The translations under genes and the position numbers were made by a program. Shown piece by piece: positions 35,362 to 44,764 of a stretch of 64,000 nucleotides of DNA. The first letter of the stretch is position 1; every line of letters starts with the position of its first letter. The notes beneath the pieces are model-generated. The model did not search any database, was not told where the DNA came from, and worked only from the letters and a program-made list of their open reading frames with translations. Source of the stretch: Hyphomicrobiales bacterium (GTDB lineage Bacteria > Pseudomonadota > Alphaproteobacteria > Rhizobiales > Rhizobiaceae); NCBI GenBank assembly GCA_900468805.1, contig UEIF01000007.1:1-64000 (forward strand), in the 5' to 3' direction.

Positions 35362-36177
35362 TTATTTACCAGCGCCGGCGATCTGGTCGCCGTCGCGTGT
35401 GAGGTAATAGGCTGCCAGGATCGGCAGGAAGGTGACGAGCACGACGGCCATGGCGACCACATTGGTAACGGGACGCTGGCGCGGACGGATCAGCTCTTCG
35501 AGCATCCAGATCGGCAGAGTGGATTGTTGGCCGCCAGTGAAGGTGGTGACGATCACCTCATCGAAGGACAGGGCGAAAGCCAGCATGCCGCCGGCAAGAA
35601 GTGCTGTGCCGATATTCGGCAGGATCACATGGCGAAAGGTCTGGAAGCCGTCGGCGCCGAGATCCATCGAGGCTTCGATCAGTGAGCCTGAGGTGCGGCG
35701 GAACCGGGCGACGGCGTTGTTGTAGACCACGACGACGCAGAAGGTGGCGTGGCCGAGAACGATCGTCCAGACGGAGAAGGGGACGTCGAACAGACTGAAG
35801 GCGGAGCGCAGGGCGATGCCGGTGATGATACCGGGAAGCGCAATCGGCAGGATGACGAGCAGCGAGATCGCCTCGCGGCCGAAGAATTTCGTCTGGCTGA
35901 CGGCAGCCGCACAGAGCGTGCCGAGGATGAGTGCGATCACTGTCGCGACACTGGCCACTTGTACGGAAAGGCCGAGGGCCGACCAGACATCCGGCCGGTT
36001 CCAGGCGATGCCGAACCATTGCAGCGTCAGGCCGGGCGGTGGCCACTGATAGCTCTTCTCTTCCGTCGTGAACGCATAGACGAAGATCAGCAGGATCGGC
36101 AGATGCAGGAAGAGTAGGCCACCCGCAGCCGCGATCTTCAGGATGAGAGGCGATTTCTGTCCGCGGTCAGAGCGCAT
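35362..36177 (-). CDS. ydcV: Putrescine/spermidine-type ABC transporter permease (YdcV-like)
   Basis: The product has 271 residues with six membrane helices, PotC type. The EAA loop is [20 protein letters not shown]. Helix 1 ([20 protein letters not shown]) is followed by the short periplasmic [15 protein letters not shown] that is characteristic of the polyamine permease family. It pairs with the other permease, whose gene it overlaps by 11 bases. The substrate class (putrescine or a related amine) is inferred from synteny with ydcSTUV-patD and from the aldehyde dehydrogenase encoded downstream. Confidence 0.87.
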   Translation of the reverse strand: MRSDRGQKSPLILKIAAAGGLLFLHLPILLIFVYAFTTEEKSYQWPPPGLTLQWFGIAWNRPDVWSALGLSVQVASVATVIALILGTLCAAAVSQTKFFGREAISLLVILPIALPGIITGIALRSAFSLFDVPFSVWTIVLGHATFCVVVVYNNAVARFRRTSGSLIEASMDLGADGFQTFRHVILPNIGTALLAGGMLAFALSFDEVIVTTFTGGQQSTLPIWMLEELIRPRQRPVTNVVAMAVVLVTFLPILAAYYLTRDGDQIAGAGK

Positions 36178-37129
36178 CGAAGGCTCCCATGCGTTTGGCG
36201 AGCCAGAGATAGATCGCCATGATGACGATCGGCACGACCGAGAAGGCTGCGGCGAGCGGCACGTTGCCGGCCGTTCCCTGCTGCGTATAGACCGCCTGAC
36301 CGATGAAGAGGCGGGATGAGCCGATGATCTGCGGGATAATGTAGTCGCCCAATGTCAGCGAGAAGGTGAAGATCGAACCGGCGACGATGCCGGGCAGCGC
36401 CAGCGGAAAAAGCACGGCGCGGAAAGTCTGCCGCGGCGTGGCGCCGAGATCGGACGATGCCTCGATCAGATTGCCGGGCACGCGTTCGAGGGCTGCCTGC
36501 GTCGGCAGGATCATGTAGGGCAGCCAGATATAGACGAAGACGATGAAGGTGCCGAGGTAACTCACTGAGAGCGAATTGCCGCCGACGACAGGCAAAGCGA
36601 GGATGCTGTCGAGAAGCCAGGAGAGATAGAGCTTGTCGAAAAGCCAGGTGAGGATGCCTTCCTTGGCGAGGATCAGCTTCCAGGCGTAGATTTTGACGAG
36701 GTAGCTCGACCATAGCGGCAGCATGACGCCGAGGTAAAACAGGGCCTTCCATTTTCCCTGCGCATAACGCGCCGCATAGTAGGCAATCGGGAAGGCGATG
36801 GCCGCCGAGGCGACCGTCACCAGTGCCGCCATGAGGACGGTTCTGACGATGATATCGAAATTGCCGGGATTCAAGAGCTGGGCATAGGTATCGAGAGTGA
36901 ACTCGTAATTGACCATGCCCGAGAAGTCGTCGATCGAGAAAAAGCTCTGCAGCAGCAGCGCGATCAGCGAGCCGATATAAATAATGCCGAGCCAGAGCAG
37001 CGGCGGTGTCAGCATAAGCAACAAGAGCAGTTTCGGGTGGCGCCAGAAGCTGTCCGAAAGGTGGCCGAAGAAACCGCCGCGCTGCGGCAGGATGGAGGTT
37101 TCCGGCCTGGTGATCGCCAGCGCCGTCAT
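36167..37129 (-). CDS. ydcU: Putrescine/spermidine-type ABC transporter permease (YdcU-like)
   Basis: The product has 320 residues, PotB type, with a longer N-terminus (about 30 residues) before the first helix [20 protein letters not shown]. Six helices follow, with [20 protein letters not shown] as the EAA loop. It forms the membrane channel with YdcV. Its start overlaps the stop of the ATPase gene by 4 bases (ATGA at 37126-37129), which indicates translational coupling. Confidence 0.88.
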   Translation of the reverse strand: MTALAITRPETSILPQRGGFFGHLSDSFWRHPKLLLLLMLTPPLLWLGIIYIGSLIALLLQSFFSIDDFSGMVNYEFTLDTYAQLLNPGNFDIIVRTVLMAALVTVASAAIAFPIAYYAARYAQGKWKALFYLGVMLPLWSSYLVKIYAWKLILAKEGILTWLFDKLYLSWLLDSILALPVVGGNSLSVSYLGTFIVFVYIWLPYMILPTQAALERVPGNLIEASSDLGATPRQTFRAVLFPLALPGIVAGSIFTFSLTLGDYIIPQIIGSSRLFIGQAVYTQQGTAGNVPLAAAFSVVPIVIMAIYLWLAKRMGAFDAL

Positions 37130-38112
37130 GCCGCATCGTCCATATAATGCACGTCGCCCTTCTGCCAGGCGAGGCGGATGGCGGTGCCATTATCAGGGAT
37201 ATCGCTGCCGGCCGGCAGCATGACATGCAGGCGCGATCCGGTGATGTCGACGGTAAGACGGGTTGCAGCACCCAGGAAGCTGGCATTCTCGACCCGGGCT
37301 TCGATGCCGTCAGCCGCGAGGCGGATTGCTTCCGGCCGCAAGCTTGCCCAGCGCTTCTCGCCGCCGAGGGCCGTCATGACATCGGGAGAAATGACATTCG
37401 ATGAACCGACGAAATCGGCGACGAAGCGGGTCTTCGGGCGGCGGTAGATGTCTTGCGGCGTGCCCTGCTGGACGATGCCGCCATTGTTGAAGACTGCGAC
37501 CTGGTCGGCCATGGAGAGCGCTTCGCCCTGATCGTGAGTGACAAAGATGAAGGTGATGCCGAGCGCGCGCTGCAGGCTCTTCAGCTCTTCCTGCATCTGC
37601 TCGCGCAGCTTCAGATCAAGCGCGCCGAGCGGTTCGTCGAGGAGGAGCACCCGCGGCTTGTTGACGAGCGCGCGGGCGAGCGCCACGCGCTGCCGCTGGC
37701 CGCCGGAGAGTTGACCGGGACGGCGGTTACCATAGCCCGGCAGCTTCACCAATTCCAGCGTCTTTTCGGCTTCTCGGATGCGTTCCGCCTTGCCGACGCC
37801 TTTGACCATCAGCCCGTAGGCGACGTTGTCGAGAATATTGAGATGCGGGAAGAGCGCGTAATCCTGAAAGACGGTATTGACGTTGCGGCGATAGGGCGGA
37901 ACCCCCTCGGCGGTTTCGCCGAAGATCTCGATATGTCCCGATGTGGGCTGTTCGAAGCCCGCAATCAGCCGCAGGCAGGTTGTCTTGCCGGAGCCCGACG
38001 GGCCGAGCATGGCGAAGAATTCGCCGGGTGCGATCTCGAGATCGACCCCGTCGACGGCGCGCACCGCGCCGAAATGGCGAGACACCTTCTGGAAACGGAC
38101 GGCTGACGTCAT
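37126..38112 (-). CDS. ydcT: Putrescine/spermidine-type ABC transporter ATPase (YdcT-like)
   Basis: The product has 328 residues. Walker A is GPSGSGKTTC at about 36-45, the Q-loop VFQDYALFPHL, the signature LSGGQRQR, Walker B VLLLDEPLGALD, the switch His in VTHDQGEALSMAD. A C-terminal TOBE domain from about residue 240 (LRPEAIRLAADGIEARVE) senses or stabilises the complex. GGAG lies 5 bases before the ATG at 38112. A 198-base gap with a strong palindrome separates it from the binding-protein gene upstream. Confidence 0.9.
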   Translation of the reverse strand: MTSAVRFQKVSRHFGAVRAVDGVDLEIAPGEFFAMLGPSGSGKTTCLRLIAGFEQPTSGHIEIFGETAEGVPPYRRNVNTVFQDYALFPHLNILDNVAYGLMVKGVGKAERIREAEKTLELVKLPGYGNRRPGQLSGGQRQRVALARALVNKPRVLLLDEPLGALDLKLREQMQEELKSLQRALGITFIFVTHDQGEALSMADQVAVFNNGGIVQQGTPQDIYRRPKTRFVADFVGSSNVISPDVMTALGGEKRWASLRPEAIRLAADGIEARVENASFLGAATRLTVDITGSRLHVMLPAGSDIPDNGTAIRLAWQKGDVHYMDDAA

Positions 38113-38170
38113 GGGGGCTCCGGTATTGCATGTTCACGAGAGGGCTGAGGTTTGAAAACCCCGCCCCAAA

Positions 38171-38193
38171 CCCCTCCCCACGAGGGGGAGGGG
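38171..38193 (-). repeat. GC-rich palindromic element between the binding-protein and ATPase genes
   Basis: CCCCTCCCC (38171-38179) and GGGGAGGGG (38185-38193) pair around ACGAG. On the minus strand the stem is followed by TTTGGGG. The wider stretch 38155-38305 is repeat-like, with a second run of CCCTTCCCCCATTCC type. I recall similar sequences as dispersed repeats in rhizobia. It probably acts as a partial terminator or 3' stabiliser for the binding-protein message. Confidence 0.5.
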
Positions 38194-38310
38194 CTTACCC
38201 TGCTACGCCCACACTTAAACCCTTCGGCGTTTCTGCAGGAATGCGGCGGTGCCCCTCTGGCCCGTTCCCCTGATGAGAGGAATGGGGGAAGGGAAGGAAT
38301 GGCTGGGGCC

Positions 38311-39471
38311 TTACCGCCCGCCAATCACGCCGATATAATCCGACACCCAGCGGTGATAGGGCACGCATTCGCTCTCGCTTGCGCATTTGGCGACTGGCGT
38401 CTTCCAGAACTTGATCTTGTCGAAGTGATCATAGCCGTTTGTGTTGCATCCGGCGTCGGTCAGCAGCTCGTTGCCCTTGCAGGCAGCCGGAACCGACGGC
38501 ACGGCGCCGAACCAGGCGGCGGCATCACCCTGGACCTTGGCCTTCAGCGAATGCTCCATCCACATATAGGCGCAGTTCGGATGTTCGCTGTCGACGTGCA
38601 GCATGGTCGTATCGGCCCAGCCGGTCACACCTTCCTCAGGGAAGGTGGAGGCGATCTTCTGCTTGTCGGCCTGCAGCAGGTTGACCTGGAACGGCCAGGA
38701 GCCGGAAGCGACGACACCTTCATTCTTGAAGTCGTCGACCTGTATCATCGCGTCATGCCAATAACGCGAGACGATCTTGCGCTGGCCGCGGAGCAGGTCG
38801 AGTGCTGCCTTATACTGATCTTCGTTGAGTTCGTAAGGGTCCTTGATACCGAGATCGGGCTTGTGCGCCATCAGATACATGGCCGCATCGGCGATGTAGA
38901 TCGGGCCGTCATAGGCCTGGACACGGCCCTTGTTGGACTTGCCGTCCGGCAGGTTCTGTTCGTCGAAGACGATATTCCAGCTCGTCGGCGCCTTATCCTT
39001 GAAGGTGTCGGTGTTGTACATCAGCACGTTCGGTCCCCAGAGGTAGGGCACGCCGTAATGGACGTTGTTTACCGTATTCCAGGGCGCGTTCTGAAGGCGC
39101 TCGTCGACGGTCTTGAAGCTCGGGATGAGATCGGTGTTGATCGGCTGGACGCGTTTTCCCGCGACGAGACGCAGCGATGCGTCGCCCGATGCCGTGACTA
39201 GGTCGAAACCGCCTTCGTTCATCAGCGCCACCATTTCATCCGAGGTGGCGGCGGTCTTTACGGAAACCTTGCAGCCTGTTTCCTTCTCGAAGTCGGTGAC
39301 CCAGTCGTAATTCTTGTCGGTCTCGCCGCGCTCGATATAGCCGGCCCAGGCGACGATGCTGACGGCTCCTTCTCCCTTGCCCAATTCCTTCAGCGGTTCG
39401 GCAGCGACAACCTGTGTTGCAAAGCTCAGGCTCGCGAGCGCAGCAGTGCACGATTTCAGAAGATGCTTCAT
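38311..39471 (-). CDS. ydcS: Putrescine-type ABC transporter substrate-binding protein (YdcS-like)
   Basis: The product has 386 residues. A Sec signal peptide (LLKSCTAALASLSFATQVVA) is cleaved near Ala23. The mature protein belongs to the PotD/PotF-type family 1 binding proteins (VSIVAWAGYIERGETDKNYD; HYGVPYLWGPNVLMYNTDTF). It captures a small amine or polyamine in the periplasm for the YdcTUV transporter. I start at ATG 39471; the frame is open for 29 codons more, through sequence without signal-peptide character. It is the first structural gene of the operon and lies 120 bases after the LysR gene. Confidence 0.88.
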   Translation of the reverse strand: MKHLLKSCTAALASLSFATQVVAAEPLKELGKGEGAVSIVAWAGYIERGETDKNYDWVTDFEKETGCKVSVKTAATSDEMVALMNEGGFDLVTASGDASLRLVAGKRVQPINTDLIPSFKTVDERLQNAPWNTVNNVHYGVPYLWGPNVLMYNTDTFKDKAPTSWNIVFDEQNLPDGKSNKGRVQAYDGPIYIADAAMYLMAHKPDLGIKDPYELNEDQYKAALDLLRGQRKIVSRYWHDAMIQVDDFKNEGVVASGSWPFQVNLLQADKQKIASTFPEEGVTGWADTTMLHVDSEHPNCAYMWMEHSLKAKVQGDAAAWFGAVPSVPAACKGNELLTDAGCNTNGYDHFDKIKFWKTPVAKCASESECVPYHRWVSDYIGVIGGR

Positions 39472-39571
39472 CGTCTGTCTCCCGGTTCGGTGCCGCTTTT
39501 GCGGCGTTCTGTTCCCGGAGGAAAAGGTGACGCGGAAAGACCGGTTTCGCAAATTCATTTATCAGAAAGCC

Positions 39572-39592
39572 GATATCGGAAATTCCGATATC
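39572..39592 (-). promoter_or_regulatory. LysR-type box upstream of the putrescine-type operon
   Basis: GATATCGGAA and TTCCGATATC form perfect 10-bp arms around a single A. The inner part, ATC-N9-GAT with T-N11-A symmetry, is the classical LysR-family recognition pattern. It lies 101 bases before the ydcS start and touches the last base of the lysR stop codon. Confidence 0.65.
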
Positions 39593-40500
39593 TAGCGAGA
39601 TCTTCCCGACCGCATGTTCTCCGCGATGGCGACAAAATCGCGGGCCGCCTGCGGCAGGCTGGAGCCCTTGCGCCAGACCATGCCGACCTGAACGACGGGA
39701 AGGGAGCCGGAAACATCGCGGCTCTCGATGCGGTCTCCTTCCAGCGACCATGGGCGATAGACGAGATCGGGGAGCAGCGCCACCCCCGCACCCGTTGCGA
39801 CCAGGCTGCGCACGGCTTCCACCGAGCGGGTCCGGAAGGCGACGTGGGGGCGGGCGCCGAGCGCTGTCAGCAGCTTGCCGGTATTCTCCTCGATTTCGTC
39901 CACCGTCAACATGATCAGCGGCTCGCGGGCGATGTCGGCAACGGAGATGATATCGGCTGAAACCAGCGGATGACCCATCGGCAGCCAGAGGCGATAGGGT
40001 GAGGTTTCCAGGATTTCGGCTTGGAGAGCCATGCGATCACGCAGATTTGAAATCACCATGACGGCAACATCCAGTTCGCCACCGACCAGCAGATGTTCAA
40101 CGTAACTGCCATTGTCTTCGATGGCGCTGACCTCCACACCCGGGCAGGCGCGGCGATAGCGGGCCAGCAGGTCCGAGAGCACATAACCCGCGACGAGGGA
40201 GGTGACGCCGAGGTTGAGCGTGCCCGTGGGGACGTTCTGCTGGCCGGAAAAGCTGGTGCGAGCATCCGAGACGGTTGCCAGGATTTTCGTGGCATGCCGC
40301 AGGAACTGGTGGCCATTATGGGTGATCGAAAGCCCGCGCGGATGGCGCTCGAACAGTACGACGCCAAGATCGTTTTCCAGTTCCTTCAGCGCCTCGGTGA
40401 TCGAGGATTGGGAGATGGAAAGGTTCTGCGCGGCGCGGGTGACCGAGCCCTGTTCGGCGACGGCGACGAAATATTGAATCTGGCGAAGCGTGAAGGCCAT
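39592..40500 (-). CDS. LysR-family transcriptional regulator
   Basis: The product has 302 residues. The N-terminal winged helix is at about residues 1-65 (LRQIQYFVAVAEQGSVTRAA, then LSISQSSITEALKELENDLG). The substrate-binding domain spans about 92-295. It precedes the ydcSTUV-patD operon on the same strand, with a LysR-type box in the gap, so it probably activates that operon. E. coli has a GntR/aminotransferase-type gene (ydcR) beside the same operon, so the control is different here. The inducer may be putrescine or GABA; this is inference. Confidence 0.86.
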   Translation of the reverse strand: MAFTLRQIQYFVAVAEQGSVTRAAQNLSISQSSITEALKELENDLGVVLFERHPRGLSITHNGHQFLRHATKILATVSDARTSFSGQQNVPTGTLNLGVTSLVAGYVLSDLLARYRRACPGVEVSAIEDNGSYVEHLLVGGELDVAVMVISNLRDRMALQAEILETSPYRLWLPMGHPLVSADIISVADIAREPLIMLTVDEIEENTGKLLTALGARPHVAFRTRSVEAVRSLVATGAGVALLPDLVYRPWSLEGDRIESRDVSGSLPVVQVGMVWRKGSSLPQAARDFVAIAENMRSGRSR

Positions 40501-40679
40501 GGCATTTTAGAGCATGCGCTTGATCGATCTGGCAAGCTTGGGATTGGTTGGACCTTTTTTGGTATTTATTCAATTCGAGACAAAGTCGGACGGTCCACTT
40601 AAAGATTCGGAAACGTCATTTCCCTAGCTTCACAGTCACTTGTGTTGCGTTGGAGTTTTCAGATGGCGGAGCAGTTGGC

Positions 40680-41390
40680 GTGAAGGCCTTACTGCGCATA
40701 TTCCGGCCTTCCCGGAAATTGGCTTTGATCATCGGTGGCAGCGCCCTATTAGCGGGCGTTTCCGGCGGTGCTGCGATCTATGTCGGTAAAGACAGGCTGC
40801 TCGGTGACGAGGAATCGGCCGATGGCGTAGCCTGCACCGACGTCAATCTGGTGACGATCAAGAAGCAGGATCACGTCTGGGTCCGCAAATATATCAAGAC
40901 CGAACCTGTTGACGGCATGACGCGCATCAAGACGGCGTTGCGTGTCGCCCAGGCTGTCTATGAAGCCCAGAAGCCCGACCTCGTGCAGGTCGTCGTCCTC
41001 GACGAGAATGGCCCCACCCTGCGCTCGGATATTCGTGGCCGGGCGATTGGTGCCGACGTCGTTTATATCGCGCATCCCGACAAGATGGTCGATGGGCTTG
41101 ATGACAAGCCCTATTCGGCCCGTTACTACGACGGCGAGGCGAGTGAACAGGGCCTCTTCTATGGCGAGCGCATCGACCTGCCGGACGACCAGATCGCAGC
41201 ACTGAACGCGAGTCTCAAGGATCCCGCCGATTGCATCGATCCGGTTGCGGTTGCCTCGACCAAGAAAGAGAGCAAGGCTGCAGCACAGGAGGCCAAGGAA
41301 CCGTCCGCTGAAGAGCAGGCTGCCAAGGATGCTGCTACTCCCGCAGAAGCTGCTCCTGCAGAGGAAGCGCCTGCCAAAAGCGGGCACTAG
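40680..41390 (+). CDS. Unrecognised membrane-anchored protein with acidic Ala/Glu-rich tail
   Basis: The product has 236 residues. I do not recognise the family. One membrane helix lies at about residues 14-34 (LALIIGGSALLAGVSGGAAI). It is followed by an exported domain of about 150 residues (VWVRKYIKTEPVDGMTRIKT; PDLVQVVVLDENGPTLRSDI) and a C-terminal tail of about 45 residues made mostly of Ala, Glu, Lys and Pro. I use GTG 40680, with GGAG 8 bases upstream; the frame is open from 40548 but lacks a ribosome site there. Its neighbours (LysR regulator divergent, AraC convergent) give no functional clue. Confidence 0.68.
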   Translation: MKALLRIFRPSRKLALIIGGSALLAGVSGGAAIYVGKDRLLGDEESADGVACTDVNLVTIKKQDHVWVRKYIKTEPVDGMTRIKTALRVAQAVYEAQKPDLVQVVVLDENGPTLRSDIRGRAIGADVVYIAHPDKMVDGLDDKPYSARYYDGEASEQGLFYGERIDLPDDQIAALNASLKDPADCIDPVAVASTKKESKAAAQEAKEPSAEEQAAKDAATPAEAAPAEEAPAKSGH

Positions 41391-41400
41391 GCCCGAACGG

Positions 41401-42291
41401 TCAGGCCGCCGGCCTGATGCTCTCCCTTATCAAGGATACATCGCGTCCCGGCGGCTGGCCGAAGAAACGCGCATACTCCCGGGTGAATTGCGAAGCGCTT
41501 TCGTAGCCTACGGTATAGGCGACCGAGGAAGCATTTCCAGATTGAGCAATCAGAAGCTGGCGGGCCTGCAGCAGACGGATGCGCTTCTGGAATTGGATCG
41601 GGCTCATCGCCGTCACGGCCTTGAAATGGCGATGAAAGGCCGAGACGCTCATGGAGGCGAGGGTGGCGAGCTTTTCGACCTCGACCGCTTCGGCGTAATG
41701 TTCGCGAACCCAGCGGATAGCGAGCCTTATCCGCGACAACGCGCTGTCAGGCGACGCAATATCGCGCAGCATCCAGCCCTGCGGTCCCTGCAGCACACGG
41801 TAGAGGATCTCACGCTCGTAGGCAGGGGCAAGCGCCGGGATATCCTGCGGGCGCTCCATGAGCTGCAGCATTCGCAGCCATGCATTCAGGAGTTCCGGCG
41901 TCATGCGGCAGACGGAATAGCCGCCGCTCTGCCCGTCTAGATAGGATTGCGGTGAAAGATCCAAAAGAAGGGCTGCGACCCGTGCCGGATCGAGCGACAA
42001 GCTGACGCCGATATAGGGCCGGTCGGGGGCCGTCTGCCGCACCACGCCGGTCGCCGGTATGTCGACCGAGATCACGAAATAGCTGGCCGGATCATAATAA
42101 TAGTCGCGCCCGGCGATCGTCAGCGTCTTGCTGCCATCGAGGATCAGGTTGACCATCGGCTCATAGACGGCGCCGAGCTTGTGTTCGGGTATCTCTCCCT
42201 TGACCATCAGGATACCTGGTATGCCGGTTTCCGTCGGGCGGTTTTCGGCATGGGCCGTCAAGCGGCGCATCTCGTCGAGTATTGTGTGCAT
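41401..42291 (-). CDS. AraC-family transcriptional regulator (AraC_N type)
   Basis: The product has 296 residues. An N-terminal cupin-like domain (about 25-170) of the AraC_N family is followed by two helix-turn-helix units at about 190-285 (VEKLATLASMSVSAFHRHFK; GNASSVAYTVGYESASQFTR). The frame extends to 42771 but would run antisense through the SDR gene, so I start at ATG 42291. It is divergent from a short-chain dehydrogenase gene; regulators of this type, such as YqhC, commonly activate an adjacent oxidoreductase. The predicted role is control of that dehydrogenase. Confidence 0.86.
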   Translation of the reverse strand: MHTILDEMRRLTAHAENRPTETGIPGILMVKGEIPEHKLGAVYEPMVNLILDGSKTLTIAGRDYYYDPASYFVISVDIPATGVVRQTAPDRPYIGVSLSLDPARVAALLLDLSPQSYLDGQSGGYSVCRMTPELLNAWLRMLQLMERPQDIPALAPAYEREILYRVLQGPQGWMLRDIASPDSALSRIRLAIRWVREHYAEAVEVEKLATLASMSVSAFHRHFKAVTAMSPIQFQKRIRLLQARQLLIAQSGNASSVAYTVGYESASQFTREYARFFGQPPGRDVSLIRESIRPAA

Positions 42292-42423
42292 GATCAAATC
42301 CTGAACCAGGAAGTGATCGCGCACAAGGCAAAAGCAGGAATAGGCAAGAACGAGGCAGTTTCCGGCGGAGAGCCGATCGGCCGTTTCCCATAGCTTCCGG
42401 CCGTCGAAGCAAAGGAGACAGAG

Positions 42424-43176
42424 ATGAAAATCGCAATCATCACCGGTGGCAGCCGCGGCATCGGCCGGTCGGCGGCGCAGGAATGCGCAAGGCGCGGTAT
42501 GGGCGTCATCCTCACCTACAACAGCCACAAGCCCGGTGCAGACGAGGTCGTTGCCGAGATCAAGGAGGCAGGCGGCCAAGCCGTGGCGCTTGCCCTCGAT
42601 GTCGGCGATGCCAACAGCTTCCAGGTCTTCACGGAAGAGGTCAAAAGGCTGCTTTCCACTTATTGGGGTCGCAGCGATTTCGACTGCCTTGTCAACAATG
42701 CCGGGTTCGGCATGTTCAACCTGATGGAGACAGTGACGACGGAGCAGTTCGACGCTCTCGTGAACGTCCATCTGAAGGGACCGTTCTTCCTGACACAGGC
42801 GCTCTTGCCGCTGATGGCGGATGGTGGCGTGATCCTGAACGTGACGAGTGCTTCCGTTCGCGTCGCAACGGCCGGTGTTGCGCCTTATGCAGCCCTCAAG
42901 TCCGGACTTGAGACGCTGACCCGCTACCAGGCGAAGGAGTTCGGCGACCGCAGAATCCGCGCCAACGCCATCTCGCCCGGCCCTATCCGTACCAATCTCG
43001 CTGATGCTGCGCTGGACAAGAATCCGGAATTTGCCGCATTGCTCGCTTCACAGACGGCACTTGGCCGTATCGGGGAAGCCGACGACGTTGGCCGGGTCAT
43101 AGCCGTGCTCGCCTCCGACGATGGCGCGTGGATCAATGCGCAGACGATTGAAGTCGCTGGCGGCTACATGATCTGA
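42424..43176 (+). CDS. Short-chain dehydrogenase/reductase
   Basis: The product has 250 residues. The cofactor loop TGGSRGIG is at residues 8-15, NNAG at 91-94, and the catalytic set is Ser142, Tyr155 and Lys159 (YAALK). It is a classical SDR of the FabG-like branch. Arg/Lys residues near the end of strand 2 are not clear enough to separate NADPH from NADH. The substrate is unknown. It is divergent from an AraC-type regulator 132 bases away and followed by a strong terminator. AAAGGAGA lies just before the ATG. Confidence 0.88.
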   Translation: MKIAIITGGSRGIGRSAAQECARRGMGVILTYNSHKPGADEVVAEIKEAGGQAVALALDVGDANSFQVFTEEVKRLLSTYWGRSDFDCLVNNAGFGMFNLMETVTTEQFDALVNVHLKGPFFLTQALLPLMADGGVILNVTSASVRVATAGVAPYAALKSGLETLTRYQAKEFGDRRIRANAISPGPIRTNLADAALDKNPEFAALLASQTALGRIGEADDVGRVIAVLASDDGAWINAQTIEVAGGYMI

Positions 43177-43193
43177 GGGAAAGATCTCAAAAG

Positions 43194-43226
43194 AAAACGG
43201 AGTGTCCTTTCGGGCGCTCCGTTTTT
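43194..43226. terminator. Bidirectional terminator between the SDR gene and lysS
   Basis: A 14-bp stem (AAAACGGAGTGTCC with GGGCGCTCCGTTTT, two wobble pairs) has a TTTC loop and A/T runs on both sides, so it can serve both convergent genes. Confidence 0.88.
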
Positions 43227-43245
43227 AATTGAAAGAATGCGTCTC

Positions 43246-44742
43246 TCAGTCGGCCTTGTTACGGCGGGCCGGGAAGAGAATGACGTCGCGGATTGATGGT
43301 GCGTTGGTCAGCAGCATGATCAGGCGGTCGACGCCGATGCCGAGACCGCCTGCGGGCGGCATGCCCTGGTCGATCGCATCGAGGAATTCCTCATCCAGCT
43401 GCTTTTCCTTCTCGCCGCGGGCATGGGCCTGCTCGAGCTGTTCGACCATGCGGCGGCGCTGCTCTTCCGGATCGTTGAGTTCGGAGAAGGCATTGCCGAG
43501 TTCCCAGGCGTTGCAATAGGTCTCGAAACGTTCGACGAGGCGCGGCTCGCCCGGCACTTCCTTGGCGAAGGGTGAGATGTCCTTCGGGAAATGCGTCACG
43601 TGCGAGGGCTGGATCAGCGTCTGCTCGACCTTCTCTTCGAAGATGAAGGCGAGGCACTCGCCCCAGGTCCAGTCCTTCTCGACTTCGAAGCCGGCAGCCT
43701 TGGCAGCCGTGCGGGCTTCCTCGTCGGTCTTCATTGCGAGGAAGTCGATACCGGTGACTTCCTTGACGGCGTCCGGCATCGGAACGCGCTTGAACGGACC
43801 CTTGAAGGACATGGTCTTGTCGCCGAAGGGGAATTCCGTCGTGCCGTGGATGGAGAGCGCCAAGCTCTCGAACAGCCGCTCGACGAGGTCCATGATGTCC
43901 TCGTAGTCGGCATAAGCCCAGTAGCACTCCATCATGGTGAATTCCGGATTGTGCCGGGTGGAGACGCCTTCGTTGCGGAAGTTGCGGTTGATCTCGAAGA
44001 CCTTGTCGGTTAGGCCCGAAACCAGCGTGCGCTTCAGGAACAGTTCCGGCGCGATGCGCAGGTACATGTCGAGCTTCAGCGTGTTGTGGTGCGTCTTGAA
44101 CGGCTCGGCGGTGGCACCACCGTAGACTGAATGCAGCATTGGCGTTTCGACTTCCATGAAGCCGTCATCTTCCATGAAGCGACGGATGCCGGAGAGGATC
44201 TTCGAGCGCTGCTGGAAGCGCAGCTTCGATTCCTCGTTGGTCATGATGTCGAGGTGGCGCTTGCGATAGCGCAGCTCGATGTCGGAGAGGCCGTGCCACT
44301 TTTCGGGCATCGGCAGCAGCGACTTGGTGAGCATCTCTATCTTCCGGGCGTTGATCGTCAGTTCACCGCGCTTGGTGCGACGCACGACGCCGGTGACGCC
44401 GATGATATCGCCGATATCGATCATCGGCAGGAGCGCACGGGCTTCTTCCGGGGTCGTGTCCTTGTGACTGAAAATCTGGATCTTGCCGCCGGCGTCATGG
44501 ATATCCATGAACATGCCGGAGTTGCGCGACGAGTAGACGCGGCCGGCGACGGTCACGACATCCAGTGTCTCGACATCAGGTTCCAGGCCTTCGTATTTCG
44601 CAGCCAGTTCGGCATTGGTCAGCGTGCGGTGGAAATGCGCCGGATAGACGTCGCCGATCTGCTCGCGCAGCAGCTTCAGCTTCTGGGCGCGTACTTCCGT
44701 TGCGTCGGAAGATAGGGTGTTTTCGGTCTTGTTGTCAGCCAT
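43246..44742 (-). CDS. lysS: Lysyl-tRNA synthetase, class II
   Basis: The product has 498 residues. The N-terminal OB-fold anticodon-binding domain covers about residues 60-150 (VTVAGRVYSSRNSGMFMDIH). The class II core shows motif 1 (RFMEDDGFMEVETPMLHSVY), motif 2 (FEINRNFRNEGVSTRHNPEF) and motif 3 (GLGIGVDRLIMLL). It charges tRNA-Lys. Many alphaproteobacteria use the unrelated class I enzyme instead, so this class II gene deserves a check for a second copy elsewhere. It follows gltX by 22 bases and is probably co-transcribed with it. Confidence 0.95.
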   Translation of the reverse strand: MADNKTENTLSSDATEVRAQKLKLLREQIGDVYPAHFHRTLTNAELAAKYEGLEPDVETLDVVTVAGRVYSSRNSGMFMDIHDAGGKIQIFSHKDTTPEEARALLPMIDIGDIIGVTGVVRRTKRGELTINARKIEMLTKSLLPMPEKWHGLSDIELRYRKRHLDIMTNEESKLRFQQRSKILSGIRRFMEDDGFMEVETPMLHSVYGGATAEPFKTHHNTLKLDMYLRIAPELFLKRTLVSGLTDKVFEINRNFRNEGVSTRHNPEFTMMECYWAYADYEDIMDLVERLFESLALSIHGTTEFPFGDKTMSFKGPFKRVPMPDAVKEVTGIDFLAMKTDEEARTAAKAAGFEVEKDWTWGECLAFIFEEKVEQTLIQPSHVTHFPKDISPFAKEVPGEPRLVERFETYCNAWELGNAFSELNDPEEQRRRMVEQLEQAHARGEKEKQLDEEFLDAIDQGMPPAGGLGIGVDRLIMLLTNAPSIRDVILFPARRNKAD

Positions 44743-44764
44743 TGTCGAAATCCTCTGACTGTTC

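Noticed and set aside
38113-38310. A short coding sequence in the GC-rich gap of the putrescine-type operon
   Set aside because: Frames there are full of Pro, Arg and Gly from palindromic repeat DNA and have no ribosome site.
42289-42771. N-terminal extension of the AraC regulator to 456 residues
   Set aside because: The extension is the antisense of the SDR gene; ATG 42291 gives a standard AraC_N protein.
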